A stretch of DNA of 64,000 nt from an uncultured Rhodospirillales bacterium (GTDB taxonomy: Bacteria; Pseudomonadota; Alphaproteobacteria; CACIAM-22H2). The notes under the pieces were generated by a model. The model had not been told where the DNA came from. It did not search any database and worked only from the letters and a program-made list of their open reading frames with translations. The stretch is from contig CALANV010000030.1 of the NCBI GenBank assembly GCA_937926175.1, forward strand, positions 153,760-217,759, read 5' to 3'. Every line of letters starts with the position of its first letter. Within the stretch, counting starts at the first letter, position 1. A program made the position numbers and the translations under genes. Shown piece by piece: positions 36,478 to 45,134 of the stretch.

Positions 36478-37908
36478 ATGGATACGGCGATGGCGCTGTC
36501 GAGCCATGCAGTGCTGCGCGCGTCTCTCGGATCCTGGCGGATGATACTCGCCATCTTCGCCGCAGCGCTCCTCTTGTGCTGGCCCGCATTCTATAATGGC
36601 TACCCGCTGCTCTACGACGACTCGGCGTCCTATCTCGACACGATCGACCCGAGGAAGGCCATCTGGGCACGGCCGGTTTTCTACACGCTGTTCCTGCGCC
36701 CGTTTCATCTGCACACATGGCTCTGGCCGGCCATCTTCGCCCAGTCGCTGATTCTGGCGCATCTGATCTACGTCGTCGCCCGGGTAACGCTCGACCGGCT
36801 TACGCCCGAGGGCTATCTGCTGCTGATGTTCGTGCCAGCATTGACGATGCTGCCGTGGCTTACCAGCATGATCATGCCGCATGCATTCACGGGCGTGGTC
36901 GTGCTCGGCCTGTTCCTGCTCGGATTCGCGGCGGACCGGCTCGGCCCGTTCGAGAAATGGTATGTCGCCCTGCTGACCGCCGGCGCGATCACCACCCATA
37001 TGTCCCATCTTGGCCTGGCGGTCGGGGTGCTGTTCACGATCCTGGTACTGCGCGCATGGCTGCGACCGGATGGAAGGCCTCGACGCGCGTCGGCGGCGAT
37101 ACTTGCGTTCCCGGTCGCGGCCGCGCTCCTGGCTCAGGTCGCGGTCAACTCCTATGTGCGCGGCACGTTCTCCATCGCGCCGGCGACACCGATCTTCCTG
37201 CTCGCGCGTTTCATCGCCGATGGACCGGCCGTCCGCTACCTGCACGACGCCTGCCCGGAGCGGAAGTTCATCCTGTGCGCCTATCTCGACGAGCTGCCGT
37301 CGCATGCGGATGCATTTCTGTGGCCGCGTGACGGCGTGTTCCGCCGCGCCGGCGGCGCACCGGTGCTGCAGGACGAGGCGCGCGAGATCGTCATCGGCAC
37401 GTTGCGCACCTATCCGGGCTGGCAGCTCGCGCGCACGGCCGGAAACGTGATGCGCCAGCTCGTCGACCTCCGGATCGACAGCATCATGCCGGCGACGAAT
37501 CCGGAGCGGCTTCAGCACTATCCGATCAGACGATACATCCAGCGCTTTTTTCCCGGCGCATACGAGGACTATCTCGCCTCACGGCAAAGTACCGGCCGGT
37601 TGCCGACGGCGGCCCTGAACATGACGCACGGCATCCTGACCGTCGTGAGCCTCGTCACCGGCCTGTTCCTGACGATCCGGTTCATGCGCCGCGGCAGCAC
37701 GATGATGGTCGCCTTGCCCCTCGTGATCGCTGCGGCATTGCTCATCAACGCGACCGTGACCGCAAGCGTGTCCGGGGTCTTCGGCCACTATCAGGGACGA
37801 CTGGCCTGGCTCGTCACGCTTTACGCCGCACTCGGGGGGCTGCGTCTGATGCGTGACGCGCCCGATGCCCTCGCTGCCGGCCGATACGTCCGTCGCGCCA
37901 CGTCGTAG
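36478..37908 (+). CDS. Multi-pass membrane protein, possible glycan-related, function unknown
   Basis: A 476-residue protein with about ten membrane helices and a loop near the N-terminus with NGYPLLYDDSASYLDT, recalling the acidic first loop of GT-C-type membrane glycosyltransferases (usually DD or DE after the first helix). A cysteine-containing extracytoplasmic segment (about residues 255-350, with DACPERKFILCAYLDEL) separates the two membrane halves. No family name can be assigned with confidence. The ATG at 36478 has GGAG only 1 nt upstream, and an ATG at 36490 is an equally possible start. Neighbouring SGNH, GT2 and GtrA genes suggest a role in surface polysaccharide. Confidence 0.7.
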   Translation: MDTAMALSSHAVLRASLGSWRMILAIFAAALLLCWPAFYNGYPLLYDDSASYLDTIDPRKAIWARPVFYTLFLRPFHLHTWLWPAIFAQSLILAHLIYVVARVTLDRLTPEGYLLLMFVPALTMLPWLTSMIMPHAFTGVVVLGLFLLGFAADRLGPFEKWYVALLTAGAITTHMSHLGLAVGVLFTILVLRAWLRPDGRPRRASAAILAFPVAAALLAQVAVNSYVRGTFSIAPATPIFLLARFIADGPAVRYLHDACPERKFILCAYLDELPSHADAFLWPRDGVFRRAGGAPVLQDEAREIVIGTLRTYPGWQLARTAGNVMRQLVDLRIDSIMPATNPERLQHYPIRRYIQRFFPGAYEDYLASRQSTGRLPTAALNMTHGILTVVSLVTGLFLTIRFMRRGSTMMVALPLVIAAALLINATVTASVSGVFGHYQGRLAWLVTLYAALGGLRLMRDAPDALAAGRYVRRATS

Positions 37909-38137
37909 TCGGGGCATCGCGATCCGATGAACTCCGGGCTGCATGCCCTTGCCGGGCGCGGTCTCCTTTCACCCCAATGTGCTCGTGCGACGGGATTAGC
38001 CCCTCTGCCGCATGGACGTGCGCGCACCCGGCCGTTTTCGCAAGCGCGGATCGGCGCGATCTTCTGTTCAATAGCGTGCACATGGAGACCGGCCCGACCG
38101 GCGGTGCGGTCGGGCAGACAGGCGGAAGAGCCGCATT

Positions 38138-39169
38138 GTGCTGCATGCGGCGCCGCGCGACGGGCCGGTTGAACGGGCGTCAGCTTTGCATATCGCGGTC
38201 GTCGTTCCCGTCTTTAGGGATTGGCCCTCATTCGCGCAACTGCTCGACCGGCTCGAGCGTGCGCTTGCGGGCGAGGCCGTGTCCTTGAGCATCGTTGCGG
38301 TTAACGACTCGCCGGAAACCGAGGCAACGATCCGATTCGCGCCGCCAGGGTCCGGCACGATTGCGCGGATCGAGATCCTGCATCTGATCCGCAACCTGGG
38401 CCATCAGCGTGCGATCGCCGTCGGCCTCGCCTATGTCGAGGCCACGCTCGAATGCGATTGCGTCGCGGTCATGGATGCCGACGGCGAAGACCGGCCCGAG
38501 GATCTCGGGCGTCTGATCCGCGCGGCGCGCATCGATCCCGGCCCGATCATCGTTGCCGAGCGCCGGCGCCGCTCGGAGGGGATGCTGTTCCGGTGCTGCT
38601 ACCGCCTGTACAAGGGGGCGTTTCGGCTGTTGACCGGGCAAACGGTCGATTTCGGCAATTTCTGCCTGATTCCGCGCCGCTTCCTCATCCACCTCGTGTC
38701 GATGAGCGAGATCTGGAGCAACTTCCCCGCCGGTATTCTGCAATCGCGGCTGCCGATCAAACGCCTGCCGACCGAGCGCGGTACGCGCTATCACGGCCGC
38801 TCGAAGATGAACCTGATCGGGCTCATCGTTCACGGGCTCGGCGCGATCTCGGTCTTCAGCGACGCGGTGTTCGTCCGGGTAACGCTGCTTTCCTCGACCT
38901 TCCTCGTCCTGACGGGCGTGTCGATCCTGACGGTCCTGGGTCTGAAGGCCACGGGGCATGCGACGCCGGGCTGGGCATCGAATCTTTCGGTGTCGCTGAG
39001 CGTGCTCGCCGTGCAGATGGTGATGCTGTCCATCGTCGCCGCCTTCATGGTGCTCAACAACCGGACATCCACGACGGTCATCCCGAGACTCAACTACCGC
39101 AACTTCCTCCTTCGCCACGAGATCGTCTGGTCGCGGCCGGCTGCCGACGCGGCACGGGCGATCGCCTAG
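38138..39169 (+). CDS. Family 2 glycosyltransferase (dolichyl/polyprenyl-phosphate sugar synthase type)
   Basis: A 343-residue GT-A enzyme with C-terminal membrane helices (about residues 245-270 and 285-310), as in DPM1/GtrB-type transferases that load a sugar on undecaprenyl phosphate. The nucleotide-sugar motif VVVPVFRDWPSF opens the domain, followed by VNDSPETEAT, NLGHQRAIAVGLAY and the metal-binding VMDADGEDRPEDL. The GTG at 38138 has GGAAGAG about 7 nt upstream. It is convergent with a GtrA-family gene, and the two end on the same CTAG. GtrB-GtrA pairs flip and donate single sugars, so these two very likely work together. Confidence 0.88.
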   Translation: MLHAAPRDGPVERASALHIAVVVPVFRDWPSFAQLLDRLERALAGEAVSLSIVAVNDSPETEATIRFAPPGSGTIARIEILHLIRNLGHQRAIAVGLAYVEATLECDCVAVMDADGEDRPEDLGRLIRAARIDPGPIIVAERRRRSEGMLFRCCYRLYKGAFRLLTGQTVDFGNFCLIPRRFLIHLVSMSEIWSNFPAGILQSRLPIKRLPTERGTRYHGRSKMNLIGLIVHGLGAISVFSDAVFVRVTLLSSTFLVLTGVSILTVLGLKATGHATPGWASNLSVSLSVLAVQMVMLSIVAAFMVLNNRTSTTVIPRLNYRNFLLRHEIVWSRPAADAARAIA

Positions 39170-39579
39170 GCGAATACCCAGTGCCGGTTCAGGAGGAACG
39201 TCAGGATGGGCGTGATGCAGAGGCTGACGGTGAGCGGGATCATGTACGGGATCCCGGCGATGTCGGTCGCGACCAGCATGATGAGCCCGTTCAACGAGAA
39301 GACAAGGCCGTAGACGACGGCAAAGCGCACCACGCGCGCGACGTGGCGTCCTTCGGCGCGGAACGTCCAGAAGCAGTTTCCGAGATAGGACACGCTCGAG
39401 CCGGCGACGACGCCCATGACGTTCGCCACGCTGGCAATCGGAAAGCCGAGACCGTCGATCAAGACGGCGACGGTCAGAAAGTGGACGAGCGTCGCCGCAA
39501 TGCCCACGGCCGCAAAGCGCAGGCTTTGAATGCCCGATCCCACGCGGGCCACGCGCGCGTTCGGCCTGTCGTTTCGCAT
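39166..39579 (-). CDS. GtrA family membrane protein (lipid-linked sugar flippase-like)
   Basis: A 137-residue protein with four membrane helices and the GtrA/DPMS family pattern: FAAVGIAATLVHF at the first helix, VANVMGVVAGSSVSYLGNCFWTF, then FLLNRHWVFA at the end, which is the classic terminal motif. It would move polyprenyl-phosphate-bound sugar across the inner membrane. The ATG at 39579 is preferred because it begins close before helix one; the frame stays open upstream to 39744 but that part is hydrophilic and unconserved-looking. Its stop codon shares CTAG (39166-39169) with the convergent GT2 gene. Confidence 0.85.
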   Translation of the reverse strand: MRNDRPNARVARVGSGIQSLRFAAVGIAATLVHFLTVAVLIDGLGFPIASVANVMGVVAGSSVSYLGNCFWTFRAEGRHVARVVRFAVVYGLVFSLNGLIMLVATDIAGIPYMIPLTVSLCITPILTFLLNRHWVFA

Positions 39580-39901
39580 GAGGATGAAATGCAACGTATT
39601 GAAACGATCATGCTCGGGCAAGCCGGCAGAGTGGTTCTGGCACGCTTGCGCATGCGGGTTCATGACATACAGATCACCGCTTGCGAGTCGCATCGAATGC
39701 GCGACCCGCCGGCGATCCGGGCGACGGGAACGTGTGTCGCACATCGGGCATGAGCCGAACGCCGACGTGTCAGATCCGCCGCCTTTGAGGCCGGCACCTG
39801 GGCCTACCTCGCGCGTTTATCTCCCACGTGTCTCGCGAACACGTGCGGCCGCGAGTCGCCGGTTTCGTCGACACGCAATTACGGATCAGGAGGGCGGAAC
39901 G
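39580..39901. other. 322-bp intergenic region between divergent genes
   Basis: Separates gtrA-like (minus) from the small secreted protein (plus). An AGGAGG ribosome-binding site at 39889-39894 serves the latter. No promoter pair, repeat or small coding frame is convincing. Confidence 0.45.
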
Positions 39902-40204
39902 ATGACGAAAGCTGCCGCTGGGCTTGCCGTTGCCCTGTCGTCGCTCATTGCGCTGCCGGATTTCTCCGCGCGCGAGTGGCCGGTCCAGGTCGACGGTCAG
40001 ACCAAACAGATCCGCTACTGCATTCGGGCATACAGTTCGCCGGAGGCAGAGGTCGGTACGGTCCTGCGCTTCGTTGGAGATTGTCCGCGCGGGTGGCTTC
40101 ATGCCAACGGCGAGTATATCGCCCGGGAGCTTTACCCCGATCTCTATGCGGTCCTCGAATCGCTTGCCGGCGGCTCGCATGGGCCGATGTCGGGCACCCA
40201 GTAG
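39902..40204 (+). CDS. Small secreted protein resembling a phage tail-collar domain
   Basis: A 100-residue protein with a strong ribosome-binding site (AGGAGG, 39889-39894) and a signal peptide (hydrophobic LAVALSSLIALPDFSA, cleavage after about residue 23). The mature part GTVLRFVGDCPRGWLHANGEYIARELYPDLYAVL closely follows the Tail_Collar pattern found in phage tail fibres (P-x-G-W-x-x-x-x-G followed by Y-x-x-L-Y/F-x-x-L), given here in two overlapping pieces: residues 52-70 and 71-86. Cys40 and Cys61 could form a disulfide. The protein stops soon after, without a fibre. No phage genes lie nearby. Function unknown. Confidence 0.7.
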   Translation: MTKAAAGLAVALSSLIALPDFSAREWPVQVDGQTKQIRYCIRAYSSPEAEVGTVLRFVGDCPRGWLHANGEYIARELYPDLYAVLESLAGGSHGPMSGTQ

Positions 40205-40259
40205 CTGCAAAGCGCCGGCCGGCCGCACCACCGTCGCACGCGGGCGATCCGCGCCGGGC

Positions 40260-40287
40260 TTGCGCCGGCGCCGGATGGCCCTATGTT
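40260..40287 (+). promoter_or_regulatory. Candidate promoter for the DUF3445 gene
   Basis: TTGCGC (40260-40265) and TATGTT (40282-40287), spacer 16 bp, with the ATG at 40297 only 9 nt after the -10. No ribosome-binding site is visible, so a leaderless or nearly leaderless transcript is likely. Confidence 0.4.
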
Positions 40288-40296
40288 GGCGACGCA

Positions 40297-41193
40297 ATGG
40301 CCTACCTACCGTTCGAACCGGGCCCCTACCGGCCGCAAATGGGCCTGATGGCGCTGAAGCCCGACGACTGGATCGAGGTCGACGACACACTCGACCGCAC
40401 GCTGGCCCATAAACGGCGGATGCTGGCGGAGCGCCATGACGAAGTCTTCGCGGCGCTGCCGGACACAGAGGATGCCGGCGCCGAGGTGCTCGAGATGCTC
40501 GCAGCACATCTCCCGCGCCGCTTCCCGACATGCTATGCGCGCAAGGGTACCGCCATCGCCATTGCCGCCACCGGCGAGCTGATCGAAATCGATGCGCCGG
40601 GCGTCCATCCGCTCGAGACGGCGGCACGGCTCGTGCCCGAGGATCTGTGCCTGATGCGACCGACACCGGCGGGTTACGTGCTTGCCGCGGCCTGCGTGTG
40701 CGCCCCCTCGCGCTGGTGTCTTTCCGACAAGATCGGCCGGAACCTCGCCGAGATCCATGAACCGGTGCCACGCTATCGCACGACGCTCGAACGTCCCGTC
40801 GATCGCTTTTTCGACAGGATCAGAACCGATCGACCGGTGTGGCGGCTCAACTGGACGATCCACGACACGGACGCGCCGTTTCAGCCGTCATCGCCGCCGC
40901 CGCGCACGATCGAGCCCGACCGTTTCCCGCAGGAACTGTTCCTGCGGGTCGAGCGTCAGACCTTGCGGCGCCTGCCGAAAAGCGGCGACGTGCTGTTCAC
41001 GATCCGCACCTATATCCACCCGCTCGCGGACGTCGTTGCCGTTCCTGATGCCGCGGCCCGCCTCGCCGAGGCGGTTGCGGGCCTGCCGGCCGACGTGCGG
41101 TCGTACCGCAGCCTCGACCACTTCGCCGATGCGCTGGTCGCCTGGCTTCGTGCCCGGACGGACGTTGCGAAGAACGGCGCGCGCCCCGGCTGA
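40297..41193 (+). CDS. DUF3445 family protein (heme-dependent oxidative N-demethylase-like)
   Basis: A 298-residue protein matching the DUF3445 family, of which one member is the alpha subunit of a heme-dependent oxidative N-demethylase. Typical motifs are YLPFEPGPYRPQMGL at the N-terminus, SRWCLSDKIGRNLAEIHEPVP in the middle and LFLRVERQTLRRLPKSGDVLF with TIRTYIHPL towards the C-terminus. The companion subunits known for the Pseudomonas enzyme are absent here, so the substrate may differ. No signal peptide is present. It is convergent with the chaC-like gene, with a 15-bp gap. Confidence 0.8.
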   Translation: MAYLPFEPGPYRPQMGLMALKPDDWIEVDDTLDRTLAHKRRMLAERHDEVFAALPDTEDAGAEVLEMLAAHLPRRFPTCYARKGTAIAIAATGELIEIDAPGVHPLETAARLVPEDLCLMRPTPAGYVLAAACVCAPSRWCLSDKIGRNLAEIHEPVPRYRTTLERPVDRFFDRIRTDRPVWRLNWTIHDTDAPFQPSSPPPRTIEPDRFPQELFLRVERQTLRRLPKSGDVLFTIRTYIHPLADVVAVPDAAARLAEAVAGLPADVRSYRSLDHFADALVAWLRARTDVAKNGARPG

Positions 41194-41208
41194 CTTGCGC
41201 GCGCCGCG

Positions 41209-41790
41209 TCAGGCCGATCGCGCGCGTACGTGCTGAAGCAGTTCGTGCAGGCGCCGGTCCGGCACGCCGAGCTGATCGAGATGGCGCACCGTGTTTTCGA
41301 GATAGCTCCGGCACGGTCCGCGCTGGCCATGGCCCTGACAGACCAGCTCGACCAGCTCGGCGTCGCTGAGCTTTCCCGCATATTGCGGGTGATGGCGATT
41401 GACGACGAAGGTGCGTGCGGTCACCGGGCCGGTTTCGAGGTGGATGGTCACGTTGCGACAGGAATAGGCGCGCGTCACCATCTCGCGCTCCCACAGATAG
41501 GCCATGACCCTGTCGACGTTGGCTGCCGCCACGCGGTAGGCGATGCCGCGACAGGCGCCGCCGCGGTCCAATCCGAGCACGAGGCCCGGCCGCTCCGGCG
41601 TGCCGCGGTAACGCGTCGAATAGATGCAGAGCGCGCGGTGATATCCCTTGAGAAGCGCGGGGCGGGCTTCCTCGAACGGAAAGCCCGGATCCCACATCAG
41701 CGACCCATAGGCGAAGATCCAGATGTCCCTGCCGTCGCCGGGCGGCGGACAACCGTTCTCTTCGGGTGCATGCTCCCCCACAGTCATCAT
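41209..41790 (-). CDS. ChaC-type gamma-glutamylcyclotransferase
   Basis: A 193-residue enzyme expected to cleave glutathione to 5-oxoproline and Cys-Gly. The substrate-binding YGSLMWDP motif (about residues 28-35) and the catalytic glutamate in YLWEREM are present, with GLVLGLDRGGACRGIAYRV between. The double ATG at 41790/41787 gives the family length; the frame remains open upstream to 41853 without conserved sequence. It lies on the same strand as an EamA transporter, 123 bp downstream of its stop. Confidence 0.88.
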   Translation of the reverse strand: MMTVGEHAPEENGCPPPGDGRDIWIFAYGSLMWDPGFPFEEARPALLKGYHRALCIYSTRYRGTPERPGLVLGLDRGGACRGIAYRVAAANVDRVMAYLWEREMVTRAYSCRNVTIHLETGPVTARTFVVNRHHPQYAGKLSDAELVELVCQGHGQRGPCRSYLENTVRHLDQLGVPDRRLHELLQHVRARSA

Positions 41791-41913
41791 CGCTCGAAAA
41801 CTTTTCCGGACGATCCTTAAGCTTCCGCCGACGGCGCCGTCCGGCAACGCCACGGCATCCGATTATTTCCGGTTGCCGGTGGTTTTTTCCAGCGACTTCC
41901 GTACGGCGCCCCG

Positions 41914-42840
41914 CTAGCCCTTCTGCACCAGCGCGACCCCGATCGCGGCGACCACCATGCCGACGAGCGACGTCGGGCCCAGGGTTTCGCCGAAAAGAAG
42001 CCAGGCGAACAGCGCCGTCACCGGCGGCACGAGATAGAACAAACTCGCCGTCTTGGCCGCCGCCCCGCGGCGCAGCAGCAGATAGAGCAGGCTGACGGTC
42101 CCGATCGACAGCACGATCGCCAGCCACGCGAGCGCGGCGATGAACTCCACGGACCAGACAATCCGCATCGTCTCGGTCGGCACGGCGACGGCAAGGCAGG
42201 CGAGCCCCGCGGCGGCGAACTGGATCACCGCCCCGGTCCTGAGGTCGGCGCCGGCACAGAAGCGCTTCTGGTAGATCGTGCCGAAAGTGATGCCGAACAG
42301 GGCTGCGGTCGCGAGCGCCACGCCCGCGAGCGTCGCCCCCGCGAAGTCCAGCTTGTCGGCGAGCACCAGCGTCACCCCGACAAGCCCGAGCAGCAGCCCC
42401 AGCCACTGCCGCATGCCGACGTGCTCGCCGAGCACCGGCCCGACGACCGTCGCCGTCAACACGGGCTGCAGCCCGACGATCAGCGCCGTGATCCCGGCGG
42501 GGAGTCCGGCCGCGATCGCCGCAAACACGCCGGCGATATAGACGGCATGCAACAACAGACCCGACACCGCGATGTGGCCGACCTCGCGCCATGATCCGGG
42601 CCATGGCGCGCCCGCCACGAGCGAAAGCGGCAGCATCAGCGCGACGACGACCGCATAGCGTACCGCGACGAAGGTGAACGGCTCGGCATAGGGAAGCCCC
42701 GCCTTGGCGCCGATGAATCCGGTTGCCCAAAGCAGCACGAACAGCGCCGGCGCCAGTGTTCCCCAGACGAAGGTCGTTCGCCCTTCGCCTGTGCCCGGCG
42801 TGGCTGCGCTTCGTGCCGCGGTGTCGGGAGATGTCGTCAC
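41914..42840 (-). CDS. EamA/DMT-family transporter
   Basis: A 308-residue inner-membrane protein with ten helices in two EamA repeats. The N-terminal WATGFIGAKAGLPYAEPFTFVAVRYA and mid-protein LQPVLTATVVGPVLGEHVGMRQWLG motifs are typical of drug/metabolite exporters; the second repeat ends LFYLVPPVTALFAWLLFGE, with TLGPTSLVGM following. These proteins usually export amino acids or small metabolites; the substrate is not deducible. It is divergent from the DUF2125 gene. Confidence 0.88.
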   Translation of the reverse strand: MTTSPDTAARSAATPGTGEGRTTFVWGTLAPALFVLLWATGFIGAKAGLPYAEPFTFVAVRYAVVVALMLPLSLVAGAPWPGSWREVGHIAVSGLLLHAVYIAGVFAAIAAGLPAGITALIVGLQPVLTATVVGPVLGEHVGMRQWLGLLLGLVGVTLVLADKLDFAGATLAGVALATAALFGITFGTIYQKRFCAGADLRTGAVIQFAAAGLACLAVAVPTETMRIVWSVEFIAALAWLAIVLSIGTVSLLYLLLRRGAAAKTASLFYLVPPVTALFAWLLFGETLGPTSLVGMVVAAIGVALVQKG

Positions 42841-42951
42841 GCGGCGGGAGAATAGCGACCGATGTCACGACCGCAAACGGGACGTTTGCATGCCCGCCAT
42901 GCAAGCGAAGGCGGCGGGCGCGCCGAAACCGCGACACGAGGCGAAGGCGCT

Positions 42952-42981
42952 TTGACCCGCCGCCCGATCGTCGATTAAGGT
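42952..42981 (+). promoter_or_regulatory. Candidate promoter for the DUF2125 gene
   Basis: TTGACC (42952-42957) and TAAGGT (42976-42981), spacer 18 bp; the -10 ends 6 nt before the ATG at 42988. The AAGG inside the -10 could alternatively act as a weak ribosome-binding site 7 nt from the ATG, so leaderless status is uncertain for this gene. Confidence 0.4.
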
Positions 42982-42987
42982 CGCGCG

Positions 42988-44019
42988 ATGCGGCGCCTGC
43001 TCGTCTTCGCGCTCGTCATCGTCCTTCTCGCTGCAGCCGGCTGGTCCGCCTTCTGGTTCTATGCCGCGCGCGACATTGCCGCCCGCGTTGCGGCATGGGC
43101 GGCGGCGCAGCGCGCCCAGGGTCTGACCGCGGCCTATTCGGAGCTCACCGTCGCCGGATTTCCGTTCATGTGGGAGGTTCGCATCGACTCTCCGCACATG
43201 ACTGGTGCCGGTCCGACGCAATGGGACTGGCAGGGCGAAACGGTCGTGGCCACCCTGCGGCCCTGGTCGATCCGCGACATACCGGTCCTGTTTCCGGGCA
43301 CGCATCGTATCGGTGCCGGTGCCGCCGGTCTTGTGGAAACGCTCATCATCACCGCCGCCCGGCCCGAAGGCGTCGTCACGCTGGACGCGGAAGGCCGGCT
43401 CGAGCGTCTCACGCTCGATCTCGGCGATGCGACGATCAGTCGGCCGACGGCGCGTGCGCCGGTCGCCGTCGGGCGCCTTCAGTTCGAGCTGCGTCCGCAC
43501 CGCACGCCGCAGCCGACCTACCGGGCCGAGGTTCTCGATCTTGCGCTCGACGCGCAGGACGCCGTTCTGCCGGCGGCACCGCCGGGCGGCCTCGGATCGC
43601 GCGTGGCACAGGCGCATCTCAACGCGACTGTCAAAGGCCCCCTGCCGTCCGCACCGTTGCCCGCAGCGGTGGCGGCATGGCGCGATTCGGGCGGCGTCGT
43701 CGAGGCGAAGCGCGTGGCGCTGCGCTGGGGACCGCTCGATATCGACGGGGATGGCACGGTGACGTTGGATGCCGAGAACCGACCCCTCGCGGCCTTCTCG
43801 GTACGGATCCGCGGCTACGGCGAGACGCTGGACGCCCTGGCCGGCGCGGGCCTGGTGCGGCCGCGCGACTCGGCGGCCGTGAAGGTCGTCCTCAACCTGC
43901 TCGCCCGACAGACGCAGAGCGGCGAGCGCGAACTCAGCCTGCCCATCACGGCGCAGGATGGCCAGCTGACCGTGGCCGGTTTTCCCCTGATGCAGGTGCC
44001 GCCGATTCGGTTCGAATAG
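42988..44019 (+). CDS. DUF2125 family membrane-anchored protein
   Basis: A 343-residue protein with one N-terminal membrane anchor (residues 3-25) and a large beta-rich extracytoplasmic domain. The alphaproteobacterial DUF2125 hallmarks are present: VAAWAAAQRAQG, then LTVAGFPFMWEVRIDSP near residues 54-70, and a matching LTVAGFPLMQVPPIRF at the extreme C-terminus. The repeated TVAGFP element at both ends is typical of lipid-transfer or AsmA-like beta-taco proteins. Function unknown; envelope location is inferred. It is convergent with cpdR. Confidence 0.82.
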   Translation: MRRLLVFALVIVLLAAAGWSAFWFYAARDIAARVAAWAAAQRAQGLTAAYSELTVAGFPFMWEVRIDSPHMTGAGPTQWDWQGETVVATLRPWSIRDIPVLFPGTHRIGAGAAGLVETLIITAARPEGVVTLDAEGRLERLTLDLGDATISRPTARAPVAVGRLQFELRPHRTPQPTYRAEVLDLALDAQDAVLPAAPPGGLGSRVAQAHLNATVKGPLPSAPLPAAVAAWRDSGGVVEAKRVALRWGPLDIDGDGTVTLDAENRPLAAFSVRIRGYGETLDALAGAGLVRPRDSAAVKVVLNLLARQTQSGERELSLPITAQDGQLTVAGFPLMQVPPIRFE

Positions 44020-44025
44020 ACGCGC

Positions 44026-44394
44026 TCAACGGCGTCGGCGCGCGAGCGCTTCGTCGACCGCGGCGAGGAAGTCGGCGAGGCTGAACGGCTTGGCGATCAC
44101 GCGGTGGATCAGCGCTTCCAGGTTATGGGCGCGCTGGCGCTCGGCCGCGTAGCCCGTCATCAGCAGCACGCCCATGTCGGGCCATTCCTTCGTTACCTTG
44201 AGCGCGAGCGCGATGCCGTCCATCTGCGGCATCACGATGTCCGTCACCAGCAGGTCATAGCGCTCGCGGGCGAGCGCCTGAAGCGCGAGCTGACCGTCGG
44301 CAACCGCGCTGACCTCGTGGCCGGCATGCGCCAGGGCCCGGACGACGAACTCGCGCACGGGCGCCTCGTCTTCGGCGACCAGTATGCGAGCCAT
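44026..44394 (-). CDS. cpdR: Single-domain response regulator CpdR
   Basis: A 122-residue receiver domain without output domain. ILVAEDEAPVREFVVRAL at the N-terminus, phosphoacceptor Asp52 in LLVTDIVMPQMDG, LLMTGYAAERQRAHNLEALIH and IAKPFSL match CpdR, the alphaproteobacterial adaptor that, when unphosphorylated, docks ClpXP to degrade cell-cycle proteins. The ATG at 44394 has AAGGA 7 nt upstream. It follows the MJ0042/DUF3426 gene by 22 bp in a two-gene operon with a good promoter at 45135-45163. Confidence 0.9.
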   Translation of the reverse strand: MARILVAEDEAPVREFVVRALAHAGHEVSAVADGQLALQALARERYDLLVTDIVMPQMDGIALALKVTKEWPDMGVLLMTGYAAERQRAHNLEALIHRVIAKPFSLADFLAAVDEALARRRR

Positions 44395-44416
44395 CGCGCC
44401 GTCCTTATCCCGCCGA

Positions 44417-45088
44417 TCAGTCGGCGTCCACGAACGTGATCGACAGCTCCGCGGCGGCCGCAGCGGGCTGCCTGATCTCGGTGCGGAACGTGACGCTCTC
44501 GCCCGGCGCCAGCCGTTCGGCGGGAACGGTAAAGTGCCACGACTGAAGCTCGCGCCCGGAAGCATCGCGCAGCGCGCCCCGCAGGAGGGGCAGGCGCCGC
44601 TCGATCGACGAGACGTTGACGATGCGCCCCTCGCTGGTCAGCACCGGCACGCCTGCCTGCGTGGAGCGCGACGACACGACATCGGTGATCTGCAGCCCCT
44701 CACCCGGTGGCGGGATCTCGAAGCCGAGCGCGCCGTAGACGTCGCGCGTCTCGGGATAGAGCGCCATGATCTGCTCGCGCGCGGCGACGGCGACGCCCAG
44801 CGCAACGACCACCAGCGCGAAGAGAATCCAGCCCACGATGGCGCCGACCGGCCGGCGACGCGGATGCGAGGCAATCGCCGGCAGATTGGAGCCCGGCGGA
44901 ATCGGCTGCGGCTCGACGAAGACGGGCGGTTCGGCCGCCGTCACCGGCGCCGTCCCGTCGGCCTTGGTGGGCGCCGCCGCAAACCACTGATGCCGGCAGC
45001 GCCCGCACCTGACCTCACGACCGTTCGGCCGCAACGCCGCGGCATTCACCAGAAACCGTGCGTTGCAATTGGGGCAGGTAAGAATCAT
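44417..45088 (-). CDS. MJ0042-type zinc-ribbon and DUF3426 membrane protein
   Basis: A 223-residue protein with an N-terminal zinc ribbon (CPNCNARF and CGRCRHQWF, residues 5-36), a Pro-rich linker, one membrane helix (about residues 82-106) and a C-terminal DUF3426-like domain outside the membrane. In many alphaproteobacteria this gene stands directly before ftsE. Here it lies about 16 kb from ftsE and heads an operon with cpdR. Function is unknown; an envelope or division link is inferred from the usual neighbours. Confidence 0.85.
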   Translation of the reverse strand: MILTCPNCNARFLVNAAALRPNGREVRCGRCRHQWFAAAPTKADGTAPVTAAEPPVFVEPQPIPPGSNLPAIASHPRRRPVGAIVGWILFALVVVALGVAVAAREQIMALYPETRDVYGALGFEIPPPGEGLQITDVVSSRSTQAGVPVLTSEGRIVNVSSIERRLPLLRGALRDASGRELQSWHFTVPAERLAPGESVTFRTEIRQPAAAAAELSITFVDAD

Positions 45089-45134
45089 GAAAGAGCGGTC
45101 GGGCCGCCTCGAATGCTGCGCGAAGAATCAAGGC

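Noticed and set aside
39902..40204. Collar-like gene taken as evidence for a prophage
   Set aside because: No capsid, tail, integrase, lysis or attachment-site sequence is present around it, and it carries a secretion signal.
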